Source: Salinirussus sp. (GTDB taxonomy: Archaea; Halobacteriota; Halobacteria; Halobacteriales; Haloarculaceae). From it: DNA of 12,246 bases. Position 1 is the stretch's first letter. Each line of letters starts with the position of its first letter. The position numbers were made by a program, and so were the translations under genes. Below, in pieces: positions 5,653-11,973 of the stretch. The stretch lies in contig JAQCNN010000111.1 in NCBI GenBank assembly GCA_028275005.1, positions 1-12,246 of the forward strand, in the 5' to 3' direction. Below the pieces are notes generated by a model, which ran no database searches, had not been told where the DNA came from, and worked only from the letters and a program-made list of their open reading frames with translations.

Positions 5653-7575
5653 ATGGCTGCGTCCGAACTGATACTGCTGACCGCCGGGATCATCGCGCTT
5701 GGGGTCGTCGCACAGGTGCTCGCGAGCGCGTTCGAGGTGCCAAGCATCATCTTCTACCTGGCGGCCGGCATCGCACTGGGACCGGAGGGGGCGGCGCTCA
5801 TTACCCCCGAGTCATTTGGGGACGCGCTCCCGGCAATTGTGGGACTCGCCGTTGCCGTTATTGTCTTCGAGGGGGCCTTTCACCTACGGGTCGACCGGCT
5901 TCGGGAGGCCCCGGCGGCGACGCTACGGCTAGTGACCGTCGGGGCGGCGGTTGCCCTGGTCGGGACGACCGTCGTCGTTCGCTTTGCGCTGGGGACAGGC
6001 TGGCCGCTTGCCTTCCTCGTCGGCGCGTTGCTGGTGGCGACCGGACCGACGGTTGTCACACCGATCCTCAATGTCGTGCCCGTCCGTGACCGGGTGGCCA
6101 CCGCCCTGGAGACCGAGGGGATCGTCAACGACGTCAGCGCCGCCATCACCGCGGTCGTGGTGTTCGAGGTGCTCAACCCGGCCACGAGCAGCGCCGGACT
6201 GCTCGCCGACTTTACCTCGCGGCTCGGGACCGGCGTCATCGTGGGGTTGGTCGTCGCCGGCATTATCTTCTACATCCTCCGCTTTATCGACCTCTCGCCG
6301 GGGGACGCCCCCCGGAATGCCCGCCTGCTCGTGCTCGCAGGGGCGCTGGTGGCCTACGCGGTCGCCAACGCACAGCTCAGTGAGGCCGGTGTCGCCGCCG
6401 TCGCCACCGCGGGGGTGGTACTCGGCAACGTCGACATCCCCTACGAGGACGAGATCGCTTCGTTCAAGGGTGACATCACGCTGCTGGTGCTCTCCTTTGT
6501 CTTTATTGCGCTCGCGGCACTGCTTGACTTTGACGTGCTGGTTGGGCTCGGGCTCCCCGGGCTCGCGGTTGTCGCCGCGGTTGCCCTGCTCATTCGCCCG
6601 ACTCTGGTGTTCGTCTCGACGGTCGGCGGTCGGTTCACGACCCGCGAACGGGTGTTCATGAGCGCCGTTGGGCCGCGGGGGATCATTCCGGCCTCGGTGG
6701 CGACGCTCTTTGCGGTCGAACTCCGGAACGAGGCGGCGGCACTGCGCCAGGAAGCCACAGGGGTTGCCGAGCCGGAGGCGACAGAGCTGCTGGCAGAGGC
6801 GGCCACACTCGGCAGTCAGGCGGACGTGCTTGTCGGGACCGTCTTCCTGGTGATCCTGGCAACAGTCGCCTTCGAGGGCGGGCTGGCGCGGTATATCGCG
6901 GAGTATCTCGACGTAATACCGATGCGTGTGATTATCATCGGAGGCGGGAACACGGGCCGTGCGCTCGCTGACCGTCTCGAAGACCGGGGCGAGAATGTTG
7001 TCATCGTGGAGCAGGACGAGGATGTCGTGGAACAGGGCCGCAACAAGGGGTACAAGGTCGAGTTGGGTGACGGCACCGACACCGAGACGCTGCGGTCGTC
7101 GGGCGCCGAAAACGCCAAGATCGTCGTTGCCGCGACCGGTAACGACGACGCCAACCTGCTGGTCGCCCAGCTCTCGAAGTCGAACTTCGACGTCGAAGAG
7201 GTCATCGCCAAGGTGAACAACCCCGACAACGTCGACGCCTTCGAGGACCTCGGCGTCCGGAGTATCGACGCTGGGATGGCAAGCGCCTGGGCCATCGACA
7301 ACCAGATCGAGCGGCCGGCGCTGGCCGGGTGGATGACCGGCGCCGACAGGACAGGCGACGTCCAGGAGGTCGAACTCACGAACGCGGAGTTCGACAACAC
7401 GGCCATACAGGAGTTCGGGCCGATGCTCCCGGAGGACTGTCTGATCGCGCTCGTCGGCCGGGACGGCGAGACGCACGTCCCTCACGCCGACTTCACCGTC
7501 GAGGTCGGTGACAAGCTCACACTGCTTGGCCAGCGCGACCAGGTTCGTGAGGGGATGCGGCTGGTCGGCTCGTAG
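5653..7575 (+). CDS. CPA1-family Na+(K+)/H+ antiporter with C-terminal TrkA domains
   Basis: A 640-residue membrane protein. Residues 1-420 are a polytopic cation:proton antiporter domain. The ion-site motifs are ATGPTVVTPIL (129-139) and EGIVND (155-160, with the Asn-Asp pair 159-160). TGP replaces the classical TDP of NhaP, as in a recognised CPA1 subgroup. A basic segment VGPRGIIPAS lies at about 339-348. Residues 424-555 form a TrkA-N/RCK Rossmann domain: IIIGGGNTGRALADRLE with the GGGNTG nucleotide loop (430-435), VVIVEQDED ending the second strand (449-457), and GDGTD (472-476). Residues 560-640 look like TrkA-C. Fusion of a gating domain suggests control by nucleotide or ligand. Cell-membrane Na+ or K+ export and pH homeostasis is the likely role; ion specificity cannot be read. 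The frame is open further upstream, but that sequence is antisense serS. Confidence 0.93.
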   Translation: MAASELILLTAGIIALGVVAQVLASAFEVPSIIFYLAAGIALGPEGAALITPESFGDALPAIVGLAVAVIVFEGAFHLRVDRLREAPAATLRLVTVGAAVALVGTTVVVRFALGTGWPLAFLVGALLVATGPTVVTPILNVVPVRDRVATALETEGIVNDVSAAITAVVVFEVLNPATSSAGLLADFTSRLGTGVIVGLVVAGIIFYILRFIDLSPGDAPRNARLLVLAGALVAYAVANAQLSEAGVAAVATAGVVLGNVDIPYEDEIASFKGDITLLVLSFVFIALAALLDFDVLVGLGLPGLAVVAAVALLIRPTLVFVSTVGGRFTTRERVFMSAVGPRGIIPASVATLFAVELRNEAAALRQEATGVAEPEATELLAEAATLGSQADVLVGTVFLVILATVAFEGGLARYIAEYLDVIPMRVIIIGGGNTGRALADRLEDRGENVVIVEQDEDVVEQGRNKGYKVELGDGTDTETLRSSGAENAKIVVAATGNDDANLLVAQLSKSNFDVEEVIAKVNNPDNVDAFEDLGVRSIDAGMASAWAIDNQIERPALAGWMTGADRTGDVQEVELTNAEFDNTAIQEFGPMLPEDCLIALVGRDGETHVPHADFTVEVGDKLTLLGQRDQVREGMRLVGS

Positions 7576-7576
7576 G

Positions 7577-8899
7577 TCAGTCGTCGTCGGCCGCCGCCGC
7601 GGCCGGGCCATCGCTGTCGAGGAAGCCGTCCTCGGTCGCCCGCTCGGCGACGTGTGGCCGGAACACCCACCCGGCGAGGAGCACAATCGGGATCATCGAC
7701 AGCGCGACCACCGTGTAGCCGATGTGGAGATTCGGCAGGAACGGGGCGGCGTAGACCAGCGGGTAGACGATCCCGCCGACGGTGCCGACACCGCCGACCA
7801 CGCCCGCGACCGCACCCGAACTGTTGGGGAACATCGCGGGCACCTGCGCGAAGATGGCCCCCTCGGAGAACGCACAGCCCATCCCGACCAGAAAGCCCGC
7901 CCCGACAGCGAGCAACACCTGGCCGGAGAGCCCGGCAACGGTCATCCCGACCATCGTGACCACGACGAAACACAGCGAGACGAACGTCCACTGCTCGCGG
8001 TACCGACCGGTGAACACCGGGAGGATGTTCTTCTCCTTGCGCGCGACAAGGTCGCTGACGTAGCCGCCGACAGGGCGGAGCAGGCCCGCAGCCACCGAGA
8101 AGGTGGCGGCAAAGGTGGAGGCGAGCACGAGGTCCTGGGTGTCAAAGCCCAGCCGGTAGTAGGTCGCGAGCCAGCCGTTCATCGACAGCTCCAGCCCGAA
8201 GGTCATCACGTATGCCATCGCGAGCACGACCGTCCCGTAGCGGGTGGCGGTGTAGAACCAGCCTGTGAAGCTGGCGTTGTCGGCGGTGGCCTGGCGTTTC
8301 TCGTCGGTCTTTGCGGCCTCACCGAAGACGTAGTAGACGACCGCGAGCAGGATCGCAACGACGCCGGTGTAGAAGAAGGCGGCCCGCCAGTTCGACTCGA
8401 AGAGGGGGCCGCTCCACCCGGTGCCGAACACCCGCGGGAGCAGCAACGCGCCGCCCGCGGCGCCGGCGTTGCCGACCCCGGCGTAGACCCCCTCGGCCAG
8501 CCCGAGTTCGCCCTCCTCGAACCACTCGGAGACGTGCTGGATGCCGATGACGAAGGTGATCCCCGCGGTGGCGACGATCAGCCGCGTCAGGAAGAACACG
8601 GTGTAGCTCTGGGCGACCGCACTCCACATCGAGAACACCCCGACGTAGGTCAGCACGACCGCGAACACCGCCGGGGCACCGAACCGGTCGGAGAGCCAGC
8701 CTGTGAGGATGCGTCCGAACGGGGCGAGCCAGATGGCCGCACTCGCCAGGATACCGATCTCGGCGGGGCTGAGACCGAACTCCGCGGCCATCGGCCCGGT
8801 GAACGGGGCAAACGAAAACCAGATCAGAAACGAGAAGTTGAAGCCGATAGTCGCCAGCAGGAGCGTCCGGTACTTCGTCATCCGGACCGGGCTCTTCAT
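7577..8899 (-). CDS. narK: NarK-type nitrate/nitrite MFS transporter
   Basis: A 440-residue inner-membrane transporter of the nitrate/nitrite porter branch of the major facilitator superfamily. Both glycine-rich nitrate signatures are present: AGVGNAGAAGG (140-150) and GVVGGVGTVGG (366-376). The MFS loop motif GWLSDRFG is at 67-74. Arg106 (FFLTRLI) and Arg275 (AGLLRPVGG) occupy the places of the anion-binding arginines in NarK. The Asp/Ala tail is haloarchaeal. The ATG at 8899 is preferred. A GGAGG site at 8910-8914 lies 10 bases upstream, and upstream codons in frame (to a GTG at 8989) code for a Gly/Arg/Cys-rich sequence unlike a transporter N-terminus. An ATG at 8881 is also possible. Its stop is 1 base from that of the antiporter. 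With nasA and nirA next door, its job is nitrate uptake for assimilation. Confidence 0.93.
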   Translation of the reverse strand: MKSPVRMTKYRTLLLATIGFNFSFLIWFSFAPFTGPMAAEFGLSPAEIGILASAAIWLAPFGRILTGWLSDRFGAPAVFAVVLTYVGVFSMWSAVAQSYTVFFLTRLIVATAGITFVIGIQHVSEWFEEGELGLAEGVYAGVGNAGAAGGALLLPRVFGTGWSGPLFESNWRAAFFYTGVVAILLAVVYYVFGEAAKTDEKRQATADNASFTGWFYTATRYGTVVLAMAYVMTFGLELSMNGWLATYYRLGFDTQDLVLASTFAATFSVAAGLLRPVGGYVSDLVARKEKNILPVFTGRYREQWTFVSLCFVVVTMVGMTVAGLSGQVLLAVGAGFLVGMGCAFSEGAIFAQVPAMFPNSSGAVAGVVGGVGTVGGIVYPLVYAAPFLPNLHIGYTVVALSMIPIVLLAGWVFRPHVAERATEDGFLDSDGPAAAAADDD

Positions 8900-9039
8900 C
8901 CGTCGACCCCCTCCACAGTGGCCGTGGCTACCGGCCTCCGTCCGGGGCGGTCCACGTCCCCGACGTGGACACACTGACACGCTGTCCACCGACTGTGTTC
9001 GGAACTGTTCCGCTCGACCGGAAATAATTCGCGAATCAT
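8897..9039 (-). CDS. possible 47-aa upstream ORF coupled to narK
   Basis: ATG at 9039 to TGA at 8897-8899. The stop overlaps the narK start as ATGA (8896-8899). The peptide begins MIRELFPVERNSSEHSRW and has a CQC pair at about residues 21-23. AGGA lies 5 bases before the ATG, and an AT-rich CTTATTATG box at 9073-9081 could drive it. About 70 percent of third positions are G/C, below the level of the neighbouring genes, so coding evidence is modest. The same bases carry the leader hairpins and palindrome described separately. It may instead be untranslated leader. Confidence 0.3.
8910..8914 (-). promoter_or_regulatory. Shine-Dalgarno site of narK
   Basis: Minus-strand GGAGG within GGAGGGGGT, 10 bases before the ATG at 8899. 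A strong SD is notable in this window, where most starts look leaderless. It implies a real 5' leader and decides the narK start. Confidence 0.5.
8920..8936 (-). repeat. 5-bp inverted repeat just before the narK SD
   Basis: GGCCG at 8920-8924 and CGGCC at 8932-8936 with a 7-base loop. In the narK mRNA the hairpin would end 5 bases before the SD. Short and GC rich, so weak on its own. Confidence 0.35.
8950..8970 (-). repeat. perfect 9-bp hairpin in the narK leader
   Basis: Arms GTCCACGTC (8950-8958) and GACGTGGAC (8962-8970) with a 3-base loop. It lies between the candidate TATA boxes and the narK start, so it would be transcribed. It may act as an RNA hairpin or as a DNA operator with 9-bp half-sites. 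Confidence 0.55.
9000..9012. promoter_or_regulatory. 13-bp palindrome at the narK transcription start (candidate operator)
   Basis: CGGAAC, a central T, then GTTCCG: 6-bp perfect arms. It falls 10-22 bases downstream of the TATA-like GAATTATTTC at 9021-9030, covering the expected initiation region, which suits a repressor site. No regulator is encoded in the window. Confidence 0.35.
9021..9030 (-). promoter_or_regulatory. candidate TATA box of narK
   Basis: Minus-strand GAATTATTTC in one of the few AT-rich patches of the window. Transcription would start near 8998, giving a leader of about 100 bases. A second candidate, CTTATTATG at 9073-9081, would start near 9050. Confidence 0.45.
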
Positions 9040-9276
9040 GTGGTTCCTACGGTCTTTCGCATACTATTCAGACATAATAAGCCCATCGTCTGCGGAATTA
9101 TCAACTTTTGTCGGTCGAATTGGAAGGTGTCCAGGTGGCGACCGGCAGCAGTATATTTGCAGCGTCTGAGAGCGGAAATTAAAGATGTACAAGAGACGGG
9201 GTGTCGAGTTGGAGACACAGCCCGGTCGGTGGCGTCGGTCGCACGACACACCGGAGTGAGAGTTAGGGGGGTGGAG
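9031..9276. other. AT-rich intergenic region between nasA and narK
   Basis: About 245 bases, clearly AT-richer than the surroundings. It lies between the nasA stop and the narK promoter, and partly overlaps the narK upstream ORF start. It holds the second narK TATA candidate (9073-9081). On the plus strand, GTATATTTG (9151-9159) stands about 30 bases before an ATG at 9185 that opens a 24-codon ORF ending at 9259 (basic, beginning MYKRRGVELETQPGRW). No convincing terminator with a T-run follows nasA; the closest is a C/T-rich stretch just after its stop. The separate promoters argue that narK is not simply read through from nasA. Confidence 0.5.
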
Positions 9277-11406
9277 CTACCAGTCTGTGGCGTCGATGTC
9301 GACGGCGCCGGGCTGGGCAACCCCGTCGTGGGTGAGCGGCGAGGAGCGCTCGGGCGCGGTCAGCCGGACCGCACACTGCTTGAAGTTTGGCTCCCTGGAC
9401 TGGGGGTCGACCGCAGGGAGCGTCAGCTCGTTTGCGGCGGGGTTGTGGATGTCGACCCAGAGCACGCCCGGGGGGACGCCGTCGTCGGGCTGTACCTCGA
9501 CGGTGACCTGCCCGCGCCGCGACTCGACGACGGTCCGGCCCCGGTCGAGTTGCGTGATATGCTCGCCGGCGGTCTCGGGGTGGACACGCATGACGGGCAG
9601 GTCGTCGGCGGTCGCGCCGCGGGTCCGCACGCCCGTGTTGTAGGCGTCGACCTGCCGGCCCGTGGTCAGCACGAGCGGGTAGCTCGCGTCGGTCGGCTCG
9701 GGCACCGGGCTGTGGCCGGCCTCGGAGAACTGCGCACGCCCCGACGCGGTGCAGAAGGACCACCGCTCGTCGTCCTCCTCGGTGTCGAGGTACCGGTAGC
9801 CACCCTGGCTCGTCGCGTCGGCGGTGGGCCACCGGACAGCCAGCTCCGCCGCCAGCCGGTCGTAACTGATGCCGGACATGTCCGCCGGCGTCCCCGCGGT
9901 GAGGGCCCGGAACTCGTCGAAGACCGCCTCGGGGTCAAGCGGCGGCTCGGCGAAGAGTCCGGGCGCGACGCGGTTGCCGACGGCGGCGATGATGTCCAGG
10001 TCCTGACGGACCGTGTCCATCACCTCCGTGGCGGCGGTCACCCGCGAGACAGTCCGTTCCATGTTCATCACCGTCCCCTCGGACTCACCCCAGGTGGCCG
10101 CGGGCAGGACGACATCGGCGTACTCCACCGTCTCCGAGCGGAAGGCGTCCTGGACGACGAGGAAGGTGTCCTCGAGGGCGTTTCGGACGGTGCTCGTGTC
10201 CGGCATGCCGGCGACGGGGTTGGTGGCGACACACCAGCAGGCCTCGACCGCCCCCCGGGCGGCCTCGTCGACGATACCGACGGGCCCTGGGCCGGCAGTG
10301 TCGGGGAGACGGTCGACCGGGAGGTCCCAGGCCTCGGCCACCGCCCTGCGGTGGGCCGGGTCCTCGAAGTCCCGGTGGCCCGGCCAGGTCCCCTTCGAGG
10401 AGCAGACCCGCGTCCCCATCGAGTTTGCCTGCCCGGTCAGCGAGAACGGGCCGCTACCCGGCCCCATGTTGCCCGTGGCCAGACAGAGGTCGACCAGCGC
10501 CCGTGCGGTCTCGGTGCCCTGGGTGCTCTGGTTGACGCCCATCCCCCAGTAGAGCAGTGTCGGGTCGGCGAGCGCCGCCACGAGCCGGTCGATATCGTCG
10601 GTGTGGACGCCCGCCGTGGCCGCAGCGGCCTCGACGGAGGGGAGCGAGTCGACGGCGTCCCCGAACCCCTCGGTCCACCGGTCGACGAAGTCCCGGTCGA
10701 CGCCGCCGGTCTCGACGAGCCGGGCGAGCACCCCCTGAGCCAGCGCCAGGTCGGTGCCAGGGTCGGGCTGGACATGGTGGTCGGCGTCGTCGACCGTCTC
10801 ACTCGCCACCGGGTCGACGACGACCAGTTGGCTGTCGTCGTCGCCGGCGCTGTCGACGATCCACCGGTACATCACCGGGTGGGCGACCGTGGGGTTCGCC
10901 CCCCAGACCAGGTGTGTCTCGGCCTCGGGGATGTCGTCGTAGGTCGGCGGCGGCGCGTCGCTGCCGAAGGCCTGGTAGTAGGCGGTGACCGCACTCGCCA
11001 TACACAGCGTCGTGTTGGCGTCGTAGTAGGGGGTCCCGAGGGCCCCCCGGGCGACCTTGCCCAGCGCGTAGGCGGCCTCGTTCGTCTGCTGGCCGCTCCC
11101 GAGCACGGCCACCTCCTCGCCCTCGCTCGCGAGCACGTCGATGAACTGCGTCGCGACGACCCCGAGGGCGGTGTCCCAGGAGGCCGGCTTCAGGCGATTA
11201 CCGTGACGGATGAGCGGCTCGGTGAGCCACTCCCCCTCGGGGTTGGCGGTCTCCCGGATACCGCGCTCGCAGGCCAGCCCGCTGTTTGTCGGGTGGTTCG
11301 CGTCGCCACGGACTTCCTCGAGCCCGTAGCCGGTGTCGGCACCGCGCTGGAGGTGGCCACAGCCGACGGCACACCGCATGCAGGTCGTTGGCTTCCACTC
11401 GGTCAC
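9277..11406 (-). CDS. nasA: assimilatory nitrate reductase (molybdopterin, 4Fe-4S)
   Basis: A 709-residue cytoplasmic enzyme of the DMSO-reductase superfamily that reduces nitrate to nitrite, the first step of assimilation; reduced ferredoxin is the likely donor in haloarchaea. The N-terminal 4Fe-4S ligands are Cys9, Cys12 and Cys16 (TCMRCAVGCG) and Cys46 (GLACERG). Cys135 in NTTLCMASAV is the expected molybdenum ligand. Cofactor-binding stretches include LVWGANPTVAHPV (166-178), GMGVNQSTQGTET (288-300), TGNMGPGSGPFSLTGQANSMG (311-331) and the C-terminal NPAANELTLP (655-664). There is no Tat signal, which separates it from respiratory NarG. The start is GTG: an in-frame TGA at 11413-11415 leaves no earlier start, and the next Met is already inside the cluster motif. 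The GTG overlaps the stop of a 20-codon upstream ORF. Transcribed away from nirA. Confidence 0.96.
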   Translation of the reverse strand: MTEWKPTTCMRCAVGCGHLQRGADTGYGLEEVRGDANHPTNSGLACERGIRETANPEGEWLTEPLIRHGNRLKPASWDTALGVVATQFIDVLASEGEEVAVLGSGQQTNEAAYALGKVARGALGTPYYDANTTLCMASAVTAYYQAFGSDAPPPTYDDIPEAETHLVWGANPTVAHPVMYRWIVDSAGDDDSQLVVVDPVASETVDDADHHVQPDPGTDLALAQGVLARLVETGGVDRDFVDRWTEGFGDAVDSLPSVEAAAATAGVHTDDIDRLVAALADPTLLYWGMGVNQSTQGTETARALVDLCLATGNMGPGSGPFSLTGQANSMGTRVCSSKGTWPGHRDFEDPAHRRAVAEAWDLPVDRLPDTAGPGPVGIVDEAARGAVEACWCVATNPVAGMPDTSTVRNALEDTFLVVQDAFRSETVEYADVVLPAATWGESEGTVMNMERTVSRVTAATEVMDTVRQDLDIIAAVGNRVAPGLFAEPPLDPEAVFDEFRALTAGTPADMSGISYDRLAAELAVRWPTADATSQGGYRYLDTEEDDERWSFCTASGRAQFSEAGHSPVPEPTDASYPLVLTTGRQVDAYNTGVRTRGATADDLPVMRVHPETAGEHITQLDRGRTVVESRRGQVTVEVQPDDGVPPGVLWVDIHNPAANELTLPAVDPQSREPNFKQCAVRLTAPERSSPLTHDGVAQPGAVDIDATDW

Positions 11407-11465
11407 ACCCGGTCACCCCGAAAGCCCAGGTCAGCTCGGCGGTCACAGTAGAACGCTTCGCTCAT
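11403..11465 (-). CDS. 20-aa upstream ORF coupled to nasA
   Basis: ATG at 11465, TGA at 11403-11405. The peptide reads MSEAFYCDRRADLGFRGDRV. The TGA overlaps the nasA GTG as GTGA, so a ribosome finishing this ORF is positioned on the nasA start. nasA itself has no obvious Shine-Dalgarno sequence, which strengthens the coupling idea. One Cys and several charged residues are present; no domain is recognisable at this length. The promoter is uncertain: AGTATTG at 11522-11528 or GATAACT near 11553-11559 are candidates. Confidence 0.4.
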   Translation of the reverse strand: MSEAFYCDRRADLGFRGDRV

Positions 11466-11482
11466 CAGTATCTCGTCTGGCT

Positions 11483-11514
11483 ACCGTTTCGTGATCGGGC
11501 CAATGACCGTTTCG
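11483..11514 (-). repeat. two copies of a CGAAACGGT box upstream of nasA
   Basis: Minus-strand CGAAACGGT occurs at 11483-11491 and again at 11506-11514. The 23-base step is close to two helical turns. The second copy continues to give AAACGGTCA, which is found again just upstream of the nirA TATA box at 11864-11872. Confidence 0.4.
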
Positions 11515-11516
11515 AT

Positions 11517-11534
11517 GTCGACAATACTGTCGAC
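11517..11534. promoter_or_regulatory. 18-bp palindrome upstream of nasA (candidate operator)
   Basis: Arms GTCGACA (11517-11523) and TGTCGAC (11528-11534) around ATAC. On the minus strand its AT-rich centre reads AGTATT, which could itself be the nasA TATA element, so a bound protein would block TBP. GTCGAC is common in this GC-rich genome, which lowers the significance. Confidence 0.35.
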
Positions 11535-11860
11535 CGAGGTTTGGTATCACTGAGTTATCGGCCGAGCGACTCGACGGGCGTCATTTCCTGGCACACACGG
11601 TAGCGCCTTCCACACTGCGGGCGACCGGTCGTCTCGGCCCCAGAAGACCGACGCGTGGTCGCTCGTGCAGAGGGTGTCCCCTCCGACTGCGCCGGGCTGA
11701 CCCCTGGACTACGCCCTGGTCCGTCGGCCCCACCCGGTTTGTCGAATGAGGCCGCCGAAAATCCGGAGATCCAAACCACTACCCCTGATCGGCCCCGTTT
11801 GACCCCCGTTTCGGGGCCCGGGTGTCGAACCGTCGAATTCTCCGCCCGAATCGTACAGAT
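11535..11860. other. intergenic region between divergent nasA and nirA
   Basis: About 325 bases without a recognisable gene; the frames open here give low-complexity translations. It contains several inverted repeats. There is a 10-bp palindrome CGACCGGTCG at 11622-11631. A 9-bp stem with one mismatch runs from 11626 to 11650, with a CGGCCCC loop. CCCCG and CGGGG flank TTT at 11804-11816. GTCGAA is repeated at 11824 and 11832, an 8-base step. The size is generous for a haloarchaeal divergent promoter, so it may hold regulator sites or a small RNA; neither is proven. Confidence 0.4.
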
Positions 11861-11863
11861 ATT

Positions 11864-11881
11864 AAACGGTCAGTGTTATAT
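11864..11881 (+). promoter_or_regulatory. nirA promoter: AAACGGTCA box plus TATA element
   Basis: AAACGGTCA at 11864-11872 is followed by TTATAT at 11876-11881. The TATA centre is 26-27 bases before the ATG at 11905, the textbook archaeal spacing to a transcription start, and lies about 95 bases before the nirA ATG. The 9-mer also occurs upstream of nasA. Confidence 0.6.
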
Positions 11882-11904
11882 GGGCCGAGACGACAGTTTT
11901 CGGT

Positions 11905-11970
11905 ATGAGAGTTGGTCAATCACCCAACTACGTGGGGTATCTGCCGTCTGTTGTCACGGAGGGCGTGTAA
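11905..11970 (+). CDS. 21-aa upstream ORF, probably leaderless, preceding nirA
   Basis: ATG at 11905, TAA at 11968-11970, 21 codons. The peptide begins MRVGQSPNYVGYLP and ends in VTEGV. The ATG is where the TATA element predicts the transcript 5' end, so this ORF rather than nirA would be the leaderless first cistron. It ends 3 bases before the nirA ATG, in the same frame. A 6-bp inverted repeat (AGTTGG at 11910-11915, CCAACT at 11924-11929) lies right after its start codon. The nirA Shine-Dalgarno site is buried in its last codons. Possible roles are a leader peptide, reinitiation control, or merely the transcribed leader. Confidence 0.45.
   Translation: MRVGQSPNYVGYLPSVVTEGV
11958..11963 (+). 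promoter_or_regulatory. Shine-Dalgarno site of nirA
   Basis: GGAGGG, 10 bases before the ATG at 11974. It sits between CACG (11955-11958) and CGTG (11964-11967), so it could be presented in the loop of a small 4-bp hairpin. The spacing matches the narK SD. Confidence 0.55.
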
Positions 11971-11973
11971 CCG

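Noticed and set aside
4317..6089. A 590-codon plus-strand frame opposite serS
   Set aside because: The mirror of the serS codons, with Val/Leu/Glu repeats and no motif; serS is unambiguous.
5929..7686. A 585-codon minus-strand frame opposite the antiporter gene
   Set aside because: Antisense of a well-supported membrane transporter. The translation is His/Arg/Asp-rich without any domain.
7508..8977. A 489-codon plus-strand frame opposite narK
   Set aside because: Antisense artefact: the opposite strand carries both nitrate-porter signatures in one continuous frame.
8900..8989. In-frame 30-residue N-terminal extension of NarK from GTG 8989
   Set aside because: The Gly/Arg/Cys-rich sequence is unlike MFS N-termini. 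It overlaps hairpins and an SD that point to the ATG at 8899. It cannot be excluded outright.
9040..11451. An 803-codon plus-strand open frame opposite nasA
   Set aside because: It is antisense to a clearly recognised nitrate reductase. The translation is Arg/Gly/Val-rich low complexity with no family motif. Long antisense frames are a normal by-product of high GC.
11555..11779. A 74-codon minus-strand frame upstream of nasA
   Set aside because: A Ser/Gly/Arg low-complexity translation with no good promoter or motif; treated as intergenic.
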